A stretch of DNA of 23,939 nt from Bacillota bacterium (GTDB taxonomy: Bacteria > Bacillota_I > Bacilli_A > Erysipelotrichales > Erysipelotrichaceae), in NCBI GenBank assembly GCA_023388035.1, contig JAEWGY010000099.1, positions 1 through 23,939 on the forward strand. Direction: 5' to 3'. The translations under genes and the position numbers were made by a program. The notes under the pieces are model-generated. The model saw nothing but the letters and a program-made list of their open reading frames with translations, was not told where the DNA came from and did not search any database. Each line of letters opens with the position of its first letter. Position 1 is the stretch's first letter. Below are positions 7,953 through 15,640 of this stretch, in pieces.

Positions 7953-9353
7953 GTGTCAATACTTAAAAGATTATTTACGATTGAAGGAATTTTAAAAAAT
8001 AAAGAAATAAAAGGTAAATTACCCAGTGGTAAAAAAATTTTTAAAGAAACTTTTGATGCGGCTTGGCCAAGCACTGTTGAGTCTGTATTTATTGCTTTAA
8101 TGAGTTCAGTTGACATCATTATGGTTGGTAGTTTAGGGGCAATTGCTGTATCATCAATAGCAATTTGTACTAATCCAAGATTCATTATTCTAGCTCCAAC
8201 CTTAGCCTTAAATACTACCGTTGTTGTTTTGATTGCGCGAAGAAAAGGTGAGAATAATAAAAAAGCTGCTAACGATTATCTATTAATGACAGTGATTTTA
8301 TCTACTATCATTTCTTTTATAATGTGCTTTATTGGTTATCTTTTTGCAGAACCCTTTCTAAAATTTGCTGGTGCTAAGACAGATTATTTACCTGAAGCAC
8401 TTAGATATTTTAAAATGATGCTTATCGGTCAGTTTTTTGCTAGTGTGGGTCTTACAATGACCTCAGCTCAAAGAGCGGTAGGTAAAACTAAAATTTCTTT
8501 AATAACTAATTCTAGCGCTAATATTTTAAATATTATTTTTAATTTTTTATTAATACATGGTTATTTTGGTTTTCCTGCTTTAGGAGTTTTCGGAGCAGCG
8601 GTAGCAACCACTATTGGTAATATCGCCTCATTTATTATTGCTACGATAAATATTTTAATGCCTAATCAGTTTATTTCATTAAGAATTAATCCGATAAGTG
8701 AATTTGGTAAAAAAATCAAGGACGTTTTTAAAATTAGTCAAAATGCTTTGGTTGAACAAGCTTTTTTACGAATCGGTTTCTTTTTATTCGCCAAAGCTGT
8801 GGCATCACTTGGTACCAATGAATTTGCAGCTCATACAGTAGTTTTGAATTTACTTACAATAACTTTTGCCTTTGGAGATGGTCTACAGATTGCTAATACT
8901 TCCTTAGTAGGAAGATCTTTAGGAGCAGGAAGGGATGATCTTGCGATTGTTTATACTAGAATCGCTAAATACATCGGTTTATTTTTAGGTATGTTAGTAA
9001 TGATTGCGGTACTTATTTTCGTTGATGAAATACCTAAGATCTTTATTAATGATCCAGCAGTAATAAAATTTACTAAAATACCTTTATATTATTTAGTAGC
9101 AATTATCTTTTTTCAGATCTCTGTTGTTATTACGATGGGTTCACTAAGAGGAGCAGGTGATTTAAGATTTACAGCATTTATTGTAATAATCTGTATTGGT
9201 ATCTTAAGACCAATCCTATCTAATTTTCTTATTCATATAATGAATTTAGCTTTAAATGGTGCCTGGTTATCCTTATTCATTGAAACCTTAATTCGTTTTA
9301 TAATGGCTCAATTACGCTATAATAAAGGTGAATGGCGTTATATTAAATTATAA
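7953..9353 (+). CDS. MATE family multidrug/metabolite exporter
   Basis: A polytopic inner-membrane transporter of 466 residues, the usual MATE length, with about twelve hydrophobic segments in two related halves. Family-typical stretches include FDAAWPSTVESVFIALMSSVDIIMVGSLG near the N-terminus, GVFGAAVATTIGNI at the end of the first half, and the second-half counterparts VEQAFLRIGFFLFAKAVASLGTNEFAAHTV and SLVGRSLGAG. MATE proteins exchange Na+ or H+ for cationic drugs or metabolites; the substrate cannot be told here. The GTG at 7953 is chosen because GGAGG (7944-7948) precedes it by four bases and it opens the long frame; the overlapping ATG at 7951 is out of frame. The gene is monocistronic, with its own promoter and a shared convergent terminator. 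Confidence 0.92.
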   Translation: MSILKRLFTIEGILKNKEIKGKLPSGKKIFKETFDAAWPSTVESVFIALMSSVDIIMVGSLGAIAVSSIAICTNPRFIILAPTLALNTTVVVLIARRKGENNKKAANDYLLMTVILSTIISFIMCFIGYLFAEPFLKFAGAKTDYLPEALRYFKMMLIGQFFASVGLTMTSAQRAVGKTKISLITNSSANILNIIFNFLLIHGYFGFPALGVFGAAVATTIGNIASFIIATINILMPNQFISLRINPISEFGKKIKDVFKISQNALVEQAFLRIGFFLFAKAVASLGTNEFAAHTVVLNLLTITFAFGDGLQIANTSLVGRSLGAGRDDLAIVYTRIAKYIGLFLGMLVMIAVLIFVDEIPKIFINDPAVIKFTKIPLYYLVAIIFFQISVVITMGSLRGAGDLRFTAFIVIICIGILRPILSNFLIHIMNLALNGAWLSLFIETLIRFIMAQLRYNKGEWRYIKL

Positions 9354-9374
9354 AAGTGCTTAAAGCACTTTTAT
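9350..9374. terminator. Bidirectional terminator between convergent genes
   Basis: An 11-bp perfect stem, ATAAAAGTGCT (9350-9360) with AGCACTTTTAT (9364-9374), encloses a TAA loop. It is flanked by A-rich DNA on the left and T-rich DNA on the right, so both transcripts end in U-rich tails. The stop of the MATE gene (9351-9353) lies in its left arm and the stop of the minus-strand SGNH gene (9374-9376) touches its right arm, so one hairpin serves both operons. Confidence 0.85.
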
Positions 9375-10867
9375 TATCGATTAAATTTATTTTTATAATT
9401 AGTAGGTAAGTATTTATGCCAACCTAATTCATTCCTAAAATAAGAATCAATATTTTTTGCGACAATATTATTTAATTCTTGATCGCTGAAAATAAAACTT
9501 AAGCCAGCATTTACGCTTTCAATTTTATAATCTTGGAATTTATTTTTTGAATAATCAATTCGATTATCATCTAAGTAAATACCATCATTAGTAATTCTTA
9601 AAAGTTTATCATTAAGTTTAAACTTTGCTTCTTCCTTTGTTTCAAAAATTAGTTGATTATTATTGATGAGTGCAAAATAAAATTTATCGTTAGGATTTAA
9701 ATTAAATCCCATATCATTTATTAATGGTTTGAGGACAAAATCTAAGTAATCATTATCGGCTTCATTATTAAAGTTATAATATATCATTTTATAATCCCCA
9801 AAATTTTTCATTGTTCTTAAATAAATAAGTGGGTCTAATTCATTTTTGATATATCTATTTAATAAGAAATATTTAGCATCTCTTTCATAGTGATCTTTTA
9901 GATCGTGATCCTTAGTTTTTAAATTAGGAAAGTTTTCCTTAATAAATTCACTAATAAAATAATTAATATATGGTGCGCCAACATCGTTAGTATGATGGGT
10001 ATCACCGTGAACTTGTAGATAATAATTAACTCTATCAATCGGTTTTGTGAAATCAATAAATGGTATATTGTTTGAACTTGCGTATTTATTAATATACTCA
10101 AGACTGGCAATTCCCTTATCACTACTAACCATTGGAACATAGAAAAGTAATAATTCAGAACCCATAGATTTAACTTTTTCTTTGATGGTATTTAGTTTAT
10201 TAAGCAGTAAATCCTCATTGATTTTGCCAGCACTAATATCTTCGGGTAGAAAATAATTATAGCGCTCTACAGGTAATTGAAAAACATGATTGAAGGAAGT
10301 ATCATTTAAATAACTTTGCTTATTAAAGAAATTTAAAAAAGCCTTTCCCTTACGTTTTAAATCTTTATAAGTTAATGTTTTCCAATCATTATGATTATTT
10401 AAAAAGGAATTAAGATATTGATATTTCTCATTTGGAACAAAGTCTAAAACCTTTTCCCTTTCTTTATCTCTAAGCATGAAAGACGCAAGAGTATAAGACT
10501 GATCGCTGGCACAATTATTTTCCATTAGACTGTATACTTCATAGGCGATAACACTTGGTTTTTGAGTTTTAAAAAGTTCATCAATCATCAGTAAACTAAC
10601 ATCTAAGGGTTGACAGGCTGAAGCTAGATTAAAGCTTGAATAACTACTGTAATTGTGAATTAATGGAGCATAAATTGAATACTCAACATGAGAACTACCA
10701 ATAAAGGCGATATCAATACTATCACTTTTAAGTGCTTTAAAATCTCTAGCACGATAAACATTCTCCGTTTCAAAGAAAAGATCTAAACTAGAATAACTGA
10801 TAAGCAATATCAATAAAAAGATAAAGATCCGTGCGCTAAATGATAATAGAAATAATAGTTTTTTCAT
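9374..10867 (-). CDS. DltD-like SGNH-fold envelope acyltransferase
   Basis: Predicted membrane-anchored transferase that would take an acyl group from the partner MBOAT system and place it on an envelope polymer. One N-terminal membrane segment (MKKLLFLLSFSARIFIFLLILL) puts the rest outside. With the ATG at 10867, the 497-residue protein has the SGNH nucleophile motif FIGSSH (S59 is the likely nucleophile) and the distal VHGDTHHTN motif, with D289 and H292 as a DxxH catalytic pair. Both are the SGNH/DltD/AlgJ pattern. The C-terminal 170 residues are not recognised. The ATG at 10867 is preferred over the in-frame GTG nine bases earlier because AGGTGG lies at the right distance and the ATG overlaps the microprotein stop as TAATG. 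It is the last gene of the operon. Transfer to a polymer is inferred; hydrolase activity is an alternative. Confidence 0.82.
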   Translation of the reverse strand: MKKLLFLLSFSARIFIFLLILLISYSSLDLFFETENVYRARDFKALKSDSIDIAFIGSSHVEYSIYAPLIHNYSSYSSFNLASACQPLDVSLLMIDELFKTQKPSVIAYEVYSLMENNCASDQSYTLASFMLRDKEREKVLDFVPNEKYQYLNSFLNNHNDWKTLTYKDLKRKGKAFLNFFNKQSYLNDTSFNHVFQLPVERYNYFLPEDISAGKINEDLLLNKLNTIKEKVKSMGSELLLFYVPMVSSDKGIASLEYINKYASSNNIPFIDFTKPIDRVNYYLQVHGDTHHTNDVGAPYINYFISEFIKENFPNLKTKDHDLKDHYERDAKYFLLNRYIKNELDPLIYLRTMKNFGDYKMIYYNFNNEADNDYLDFVLKPLINDMGFNLNPNDKFYFALINNNQLIFETKEEAKFKLNDKLLRITNDGIYLDDNRIDYSKNKFQDYKIESVNAGLSFIFSDQELNNIVAKNIDSYFRNELGWHKYLPTNYKNKFNR

Positions 10868-10986
10868 TAAAACCACCTATTTCTAAAGAAGATAGAATCA
10901 TTATGCATTTTATACATCATATAGATAACGAAAAGCGCAAGGGCTATTTTTATGATGAACACAAGAGTATATAAGAATTTTTTCAT
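10867..10986 (-). CDS. DltX-like 39-residue membrane microprotein with an altered C-terminal shuttle motif
   Basis: A 39-codon frame fits exactly between the MBOAT and SGNH genes: its ATG shares one base with the MBOAT stop (TAATG at 10986) and its stop shares one base with the SGNH start (TAATG at 10867). AGGTGG precedes its start at normal spacing. The product is MKKFLYTLVF, then a hydrophobic helix to about residue 25, then KMHNDSIFFRNRWF. Size, a single membrane segment with basic N-terminus, and place between MBOAT and transferase match DltX, whose C-terminal hexapeptide carries acyl groups on a Tyr. Here the last six residues are FRNRWF, with Asn where Tyr is expected. That R-W is encoded by the downstream ribosome site is a caution. 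Likely a structural bridge or degenerate shuttle; coding is well supported by position, function is inference. Confidence 0.75.
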   Translation of the reverse strand: MKKFLYTLVFIIKIALALFVIYMMYKMHNDSIFFRNRWF

Positions 10987-12353
10987 TAGAACCACCTATA
11001 AATAAATACTTTTTCATCAAAGCTTGATCCATAAGTACCAAAGATTAAAAAGATAAAAATTAAAATTGTATAAACTAAATATCTTAGGATAATATTAATT
11101 TTCGCAAATCTTTCTAATAGATTAAATCGATATCTTAAAATATCGGTAATAATAACAGTGAAAATTAAACAAATCAAGAAATAAATCTCATTTATATTTA
11201 TTTCAAGATTACTTACTGGAGAATTTAGCTTAGTTGCTAATTCACTAAGAATATTCAGGTTTGAAAATTTAAAAAAGATCCAAGTAAAAGAAACAATTAA
11301 ATAATTAAGAATAATAAAGAAAGGTTTTAGTAAATTATTCAGTTTTAATTTATTAATAGTAAATTCTTCGATTATATAAATAAGCGCATGTAACATACCC
11401 CAGATGATAAAATTAATGCTATTACCATGCCAAATTCCTGAAAGTAAGAAAACTATAGTAATATTAATTAGTTTTCTAGTAGTACCCTTACGTGAACCAC
11501 CTAAGGGTTTATAGACATAATCACTAAAGAAGCTGGATAAAGAAATATGCCAACGATGCCAGAATTCTTTTAAATTAGTCGCAAGATAAGGAGTTTTAAA
11601 ATTAAATTTAAGATCATAACCGATAATTTTAGCACTACCAATAGCAATATTCGATAAGGAATCAAAGCCTAAATAGATATTTAAACTATAAAGTAAAATG
11701 GCAAATATAATATGATATGAAGTTACAGCATAAAATTTTTCAACAAAGATGGCGATAAAATCACAAATTACTACCTTTTCAAAGATACCCATTAATAATT
11801 GAATAAACCCCTCTTTAACAAGCTTATAATTGTAAGGATTTAAGGATTCACAATCATCTTTAAAGGGCTTATAACGATGAATAGGTCCTGCGATGAAAGC
11901 TGGAAAAAAGGTAATGTAATTATAAACTATGATCGGATTATATTCGATTTGAATTTTCTCATTATGAATATCAAAAAGATAAGAAAGTCCTTTAAAAGAA
12001 TAGAAAGATAAACCTAGAGGCATGATTAAATTAGTGAAATTTAAATATTTGTAGAAAATTAAATTAAAAACTACCAATAAAATAATGCTCAGATAAATAA
12101 ATTTGTGTTTTTTAATAATAAAAGCAAATAAATAGAATAGCAAGGAATAAGTAAAGGTATAAATTAAGATATTTAAACCGAAACTATAAATGAATACTGT
12201 GTTTGCTAGAGCAATAATTAAATATCTCATTTTTTTAGGAACTAAATAGTTTAATATAAAGATACCTAAAATAAAAACTAAATAGAAAATACTTATAAAA
12301 TTTAAAGGTGGCAAATAAGTCGGTATTTCCAAGTAAAAATCAGCCAATTTCAT
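10986..12353 (-). CDS. MBOAT family membrane-bound O-acyltransferase (DltB/AlgI-like)
   Basis: A 455-residue polytopic membrane enzyme predicted to move an activated acyl group from the cytoplasm across the membrane. Diagnostic stretches are FWHRWHISLSSFFSDYVYKPLGGS (264-287) and SGIWHG (305-310), with H309 the expected catalytic His, followed by WGMLHA with H322. The protein ends in FIYRWF (450-455), matching the C-terminal acyl-shuttle hexapeptide known to be fused to many MBOATs; Y452 would be the acyl carrier. The SGNH partner is encoded two genes downstream, with a microprotein between. No dltA or dltC is nearby, so the donor may be an acyl-CoA, though genes elsewhere could supply it. 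There is no ribosome site before the ATG, and the predicted transcription start falls on the ATG itself, suggesting a leaderless mRNA. Confidence 0.93.
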   Translation of the reverse strand: MKLADFYLEIPTYLPPLNFISIFYLVFILGIFILNYLVPKKMRYLIIALANTVFIYSFGLNILIYTFTYSLLFYLFAFIIKKHKFIYLSIILLVVFNLIFYKYLNFTNLIMPLGLSFYSFKGLSYLFDIHNEKIQIEYNPIIVYNYITFFPAFIAGPIHRYKPFKDDCESLNPYNYKLVKEGFIQLLMGIFEKVVICDFIAIFVEKFYAVTSYHIIFAILLYSLNIYLGFDSLSNIAIGSAKIIGYDLKFNFKTPYLATNLKEFWHRWHISLSSFFSDYVYKPLGGSRKGTTRKLINITIVFLLSGIWHGNSINFIIWGMLHALIYIIEEFTINKLKLNNLLKPFFIILNYLIVSFTWIFFKFSNLNILSELATKLNSPVSNLEININEIYFLICLIFTVIITDILRYRFNLLERFAKINIILRYLVYTILIFIFLIFGTYGSSFDEKVFIYRWF

Positions 12354-12359
12354 AGTCCA

Positions 12360-12388
12360 ATTATATTATAAATATTTTCAAAACTCAA
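12360..12388 (-). promoter_or_regulatory. Promoter of the acylation operon, probably leaderless
   Basis: Read on the minus strand, TTGAGT (12388-12383) is followed after exactly 17 bases by TATAAT (12365-12360). Transcription would start six to seven bases further on, at or next to the MBOAT ATG (12353). A second overlapping TATAAT (12370-12365) lacks good -35 spacing. No Shine-Dalgarno is present, which agrees with a leaderless start. Confidence 0.6.
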
Positions 12389-12404
12389 TTAAATGTTTTA
12401 TAAT
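12375..12404 (+). promoter_or_regulatory. Promoter for the HAD-murA operon
   Basis: TATAAT at 12399-12404 with TTTTCA (12375-12380) as a 4/6 match to the -35 at 18-base spacing. It overlaps the divergent promoter of the acylation operon, so polymerases or a regulator bound here could affect both. The leader would be about 22 bases and contains AAGGAAA before the HAD start. Confidence 0.5.
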
Positions 12405-12432
12405 ACTATTGCACGTTTAGAAAAGGAAAATT

Positions 12433-13101
12433 ATGATTAAAGCAATTTTATTAGATCTTGATGGAACCTTAGTAGAAAGTGAAGAGTATTATTTAAAAGG
12501 AACCTTTGAATTTATGAAAAGCATAGGTTTTAAGGGTGATTTAGAAATGATCTTGCCCATCATTGGTAATTCAATGCAGTGGACCTTTAACTATCTTGCA
12601 AGTCTTGTGAATGGTTATAGTGCTAAGGATATAGAAATGATTAATGATAAATACTTTCATGAAGATAATCCCATTAAATATAATGAGATCATTTTTAAGG
12701 ATGTCAAAAATAATCTTAAAAAATTTAAGGAATTAAATATTAAATTAGCACTATGTTCACAATCAGATGAATTCTTACTAAAAAAATTTATTAAAGAGTG
12801 TGAGCTTGAAGATTACTTTGATTTTATTATCAGTTCTGAATCGATTAAGGAAGCTAAACCTAAGCCAGATATCTATCTGATAGCAGCTGATAAATTAGGT
12901 GTAAATAAAAAGGAATGTATTATTGTAGAAGATTCAATAAGTGGTATTATGGCAGGACTTAATGCTGGTATTTTTACTATTGCTAGAAAAGCGAAAAATT
13001 TAAATATCGATCAAAGTAAAGCTGATCTGATTGTAGAAAATTTTGATGAAATATATGAATATATAATTAATATCAACAATAATGAGGTTAAACATGATTA
13101 A
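12433..13101 (+). CDS. HAD superfamily phosphatase (beta-phosphoglucomutase/phosphoglycolate phosphatase type)
   Basis: Soluble HAD-type phosphohydrolase of 222 residues. All four motifs are present: motif I LLDLDGTLVE with nucleophile D8 and acid D10, motif II Ser109 in LALCSQSD, motif III K142 in AKPKPD, and motif IV VEDSISG with E166 and D167. A helical cap lies between motif I and motif II (about residues 16-85), as in the beta-phosphoglucomutase/phosphoglycolate phosphatase group. The exact substrate cannot be read from sequence; a sugar phosphate or phosphoglycolate would be usual. AAGGAAA precedes the ATG. It is the first gene of the operon and its last eight bases overlap the murA start. 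Confidence 0.88.
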   Translation: MIKAILLDLDGTLVESEEYYLKGTFEFMKSIGFKGDLEMILPIIGNSMQWTFNYLASLVNGYSAKDIEMINDKYFHEDNPIKYNEIIFKDVKNNLKKFKELNIKLALCSQSDEFLLKKFIKECELEDYFDFIISSESIKEAKPKPDIYLIAADKLGVNKKECIIVEDSISGIMAGLNAGIFTIARKAKNLNIDQSKADLIVENFDEIYEYIININNNEVKHD

Positions 13102-14353
13102 TGATATCAATAATAATGAAATTATCATTAAAGGTAATAAAAAACTTAAAGGGACAGTCAGGATCTCAGGTTCTAAGAATGCTGTAGTTGCGCTTATCCC
13201 AGCTGCCTGTCTTGCGAGTGGTCCAGTTACCATCTTTGATGTACCTAAGATTTCCGATGTTGATCATTTAAAGAAAATATTAGAACTACTTAATGTTAAA
13301 ACAATTAAGAAAGATGCTAATTTTATTATTGATCCTAGAGTTATAAAAAATACTTTTTTAAATAATGAAGCGATTACTAAACTTAGAGCTTCTTATTATT
13401 TTATGGGTGTCTTACTAGGACGTTTTAAGAAGGTTAAAATGAAAATACCTGGTGGTTGTTATTTGGGACCAAGACCAATCGACTTACATTTAAAAGGTTT
13501 TGAAGCCTTAGGAGCTACTTGTAAGAATATTGACGGTGGTTATGAAATTAGTGCTAAAGAGCTTATTGGAACTAATATTTATTTGGATTTTGCCAGTGTT
13601 GGCGCAACTATTAATATCATCTTAGCTGCCGTTTATGCAAAGGGTAGAACGATAATTGAAAATGCTGCTAAAGAACCAGAAATCATCGATGTGGCAACTA
13701 TGTTAAATAAGATGGGGGCAACTATTAGGGGAGCTGGAACTAGTAGAATCAGTATTGATGGTATTAAATATTTAAATGGTTGTTTTCACGAAATAATACC
13801 AGATCGAATTGAAGCTGGAACCTATATTTTAATTGCTGCTGCAATGGCAGAGAAGGTAAGAATTATCAATATCATACCAAAGCATTTAGAATCACTTTTA
13901 TCTAAATTAGAAGAAGCGGGAGTTAAATTTGATTTAGGAATAGATTATATTGAGATAAGTATGGCTAAGGAATTAAAGGCTATCTCAGTTAAAACTCTAC
14001 CTTATCCTGGTTTTCCTACCGATCTTCAATCACCACTTGGTGCCTTACTTACTAAGGCTAAAGGTTATAGTAAGATCGTTGATACTATCTATCCTCAACG
14101 CTTTAAATATTGTGAGGAATTAATTAAGATGGGAGCTAAGATTAGTGTGGATAATGGTAGTTGTGTAATTGAAGGACCTACCAAACTATTTTCCAGCAGT
14201 ATTGTAGCAAGTGATTTAAGGTGTGGAGCAGCATTAGTTATTGCTGCTCTGATGAGTGATCATGAAACAGTTATTAAAGATGCATATCATATTTATCGTG
14301 GTTATGAAGGTATAAAAGAAAAATTATTAGCTTTAGGAGCTGATATTAAATAA
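13094..14353 (+). CDS. murA: UDP-N-acetylglucosamine 1-carboxyvinyltransferase
   Basis: Cytoplasmic enzyme for the first committed step of peptidoglycan synthesis, adding enolpyruvate from PEP to UDP-GlcNAc. SGSKNA holds the conserved Lys (K28) near the N-terminus. PGGCYLGPRPIDLHLKGFEALGA carries the catalytic Cys (C122), the fosfomycin target. The conserved late segments PGFPTDLQSP and DLRCGAALVIAAL are also present. The 419-residue length is normal for MurA, and the Cys separates it from AroA. I place the start at the ATG at 13094, because GAGG (13084-13087) lies six bases before it; the in-frame ATG at 13082 has no ribosome site. The overlap ATGATTAA with the HAD gene indicates translational coupling. 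Many Bacillota have two MurA paralogues; which one this is cannot be told. Confidence 0.95.
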   Translation: MINDINNNEIIIKGNKKLKGTVRISGSKNAVVALIPAACLASGPVTIFDVPKISDVDHLKKILELLNVKTIKKDANFIIDPRVIKNTFLNNEAITKLRASYYFMGVLLGRFKKVKMKIPGGCYLGPRPIDLHLKGFEALGATCKNIDGGYEISAKELIGTNIYLDFASVGATINIILAAVYAKGRTIIENAAKEPEIIDVATMLNKMGATIRGAGTSRISIDGIKYLNGCFHEIIPDRIEAGTYILIAAAMAEKVRIINIIPKHLESLLSKLEEAGVKFDLGIDYIEISMAKELKAISVKTLPYPGFPTDLQSPLGALLTKAKGYSKIVDTIYPQRFKYCEELIKMGAKISVDNGSCVIEGPTKLFSSSIVASDLRCGAALVIAALMSDHETVIKDAYHIYRGYEGIKEKLLALGADIK

Positions 14354-14364
14354 ATGGAGGTTAT

Positions 14365-14787
14365 ATGACAAAGGCATATATTTTAATGGAAAATAATGAG
14401 CGTATTGAAATTGAATTATACGAGGAATACGCTCCAAATACAGTAGCGAATTTTGTTAAACTGATAAATGAAAAATTTTATAATAATCTAACCTTTCATA
14501 GGGTGATACCTGGTTTTGTTTCACAAGGAGGTTGTCCTTTAGGAAATGGAATGGGTGAAACAACATGTATTAAATGTGAAATCAATGAGTTAAAACATGT
14601 AACAGGAGCACTTTCAATGGCTCATCGTGGTAAAGATACTGGTAGTTGTCAATTCTTTATTTGCCACGCTCCTCAGCCTCATCTTGATGGTGTACATACT
14701 GTTTTTGGCAAGGTTACTTCAAACATGGAAGCAGTACTTGCAATGCGTAATGGTGATGTAATTAAAGAGATCGCCTTATATGACTAA
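14365..14787 (+). CDS. Cyclophilin-type peptidyl-prolyl cis-trans isomerase
   Basis: A short cytoplasmic cyclophilin of 140 residues with no signal peptide; it catalyses proline cis-trans isomerisation during protein folding. The core motif FHRVIPGFVSQGG (44-56) contains the catalytic Arg (R46). QFFICHAPQPHLDGVHTVFGKV (96-117) matches the family, with His at the site that is Trp in human cyclophilin A, usual in bacterial forms. It is shorter than typical bacterial members (about 160-190) but lacks nothing central. It is Cys-rich for its size (C57, C68, C71, C95, C100), including a CxxC at 68-71 in a loop that is usually without Cys. GGAGG precedes the ATG. It ends in an eight-base overlap with the YitT-family gene. 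Confidence 0.94.
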   Translation: MTKAYILMENNERIEIELYEEYAPNTVANFVKLINEKFYNNLTFHRVIPGFVSQGGCPLGNGMGETTCIKCEINELKHVTGALSMAHRGKDTGSCQFFICHAPQPHLDGVHTVFGKVTSNMEAVLAMRNGDVIKEIALYD

Positions 14788-15640
14788 GAATATCTTATTT
14801 AAACAATACTTCTATATTACTATCGGAAGTATTCTTTTTGCCTGCGCTATTAATATTTTTATCGTTCCCTATGGTCTATACAACGGTGGTATTGTAGGTA
14901 CTGCACAGCTAATTAGATCACTAATTAATGATTATTTTAATTTTAATTTTGATATTGCTGGAGCAATTAATTTATTTTTAAATATTCCAATTATCTTTTT
15001 TGCCTATAAATTACTTAAAAAACAATTTGTATATAAAACAATTTATTCAATCATCATTCAAACAATCGCTTTCTCACTATGTCCAATTCCTTCGCCTCCC
15101 TTTATTAGTGATCGTCTAGCATCTATTATAATCGGATCGATTATTTCAGCGATAGGCTGTGGTCTTGTACTGGTAGAAAAGGGTAGTTGTGGTGGTAATG
15201 ATGTCACTGGTCTTATTGCTACTTTAAAATTGCCAAAGATGTCTGTAGGTAAATTAAATTCATATTATAATATCATCATTTATTTAATCTGCGCTTATTT
15301 ATATAGCCCTGAAATTGCTATATACTCTTTAGCTCAAACCTTACTATATTCATTTATCGTAGATAAGGTTCATACTACTAATATTGAAGTGTCAGTAATG
15401 ATCTTTACTAAGAATAGTACAGTTAAGAAGATGATTTTAGAAATTCAAAAAAGAGGAGTAACCTATTGGAAGGGTTATGGTGCTTATACTGATAGTGAAT
15501 CAGAAATACTGGTTACAATTGTTTCAAAATCAGAAATAGCTGAACTTAAAAAACGGATTTTACAGATTGATCCCAAAGCATTCATTGTAATATCAGGACA
15601 GTTATCAGTTGAAGGTGGTTTTGAAAAGAGGTTAGTTTAA
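14780..15640 (+). CDS. YitT family membrane protein (DUF161/DUF2179)
   Basis: A 286-residue protein with five or six membrane segments in the first 200 residues and a soluble C-terminal domain (about 205-286) matching the DUF2179 domain that follows the YitT membrane domain. Family-like stretches are IFIVPYGLYNGGIVGTAQL, EKGSCGGNDVTGLI, and the C-terminal EIQKRGVTYWKGYGAY with FIVISGQLSVEGGF. The function of YitT-family proteins is poorly known; transport has been suggested. Start: the ATG at 14780 overlaps the cyclophilin stop (ATGACTAA) and has only a weak GAGA-type ribosome site, so translation is probably coupled. It ends in TAATG with hslO. Confidence 0.9.
   Translation: MTKNILFKQYFYITIGSILFACAINIFIVPYGLYNGGIVGTAQLIRSLINDYFNFNFDIAGAINLFLNIPIIFFAYKLLKKQFVYKTIYSIIIQTIAFSLCPIPSPPFISDRLASIIIGSIISAIGCGLVLVEKGSCGGNDVTGLIATLKLPKMSVGKLNSYYNIIIYLICAYLYSPEIAIYSLAQTLLYSFIVDKVHTTNIEVSVMIFTKNSTVKKMILEIQKRGVTYWKGYGAYTDSESEILVTIVSKSEIAELKKRILQIDPKAFIVISGQLSVEGGFEKRLV

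Noticed and set aside
7916..8185. An 89-codon minus-strand frame opposite the start of the MATE gene
   Set aside because: Fully opposite a well-supported membrane protein gene and its leader; no minus-strand ribosome site or promoter.
9919..10140. A 73-codon minus-strand frame inside the SGNH gene in a different frame
   Set aside because: Shadow of the real gene; its hydrophobic product is what AT-rich out-of-frame DNA gives.
10868..10876. GTG start nine bases upstream for the SGNH gene
   Set aside because: It would place the start inside the AGGTGG ribosome site of the ATG at 10867, which has better spacing and a TAATG coupling.
10986..12353. A complete dlt operon for D-alanylation of teichoic acids
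   Set aside because: The MBOAT and SGNH proteins resemble DltB and DltD, but no dltA ligase or dltC carrier is present in the window and the shuttle motif is fused to the MBOAT, so the cargo cannot be called D-alanine.
13000..13233. A 77-codon minus-strand frame opposite the HAD/murA junction
   Set aside because: Opposite two conserved genes, with no initiation signals.
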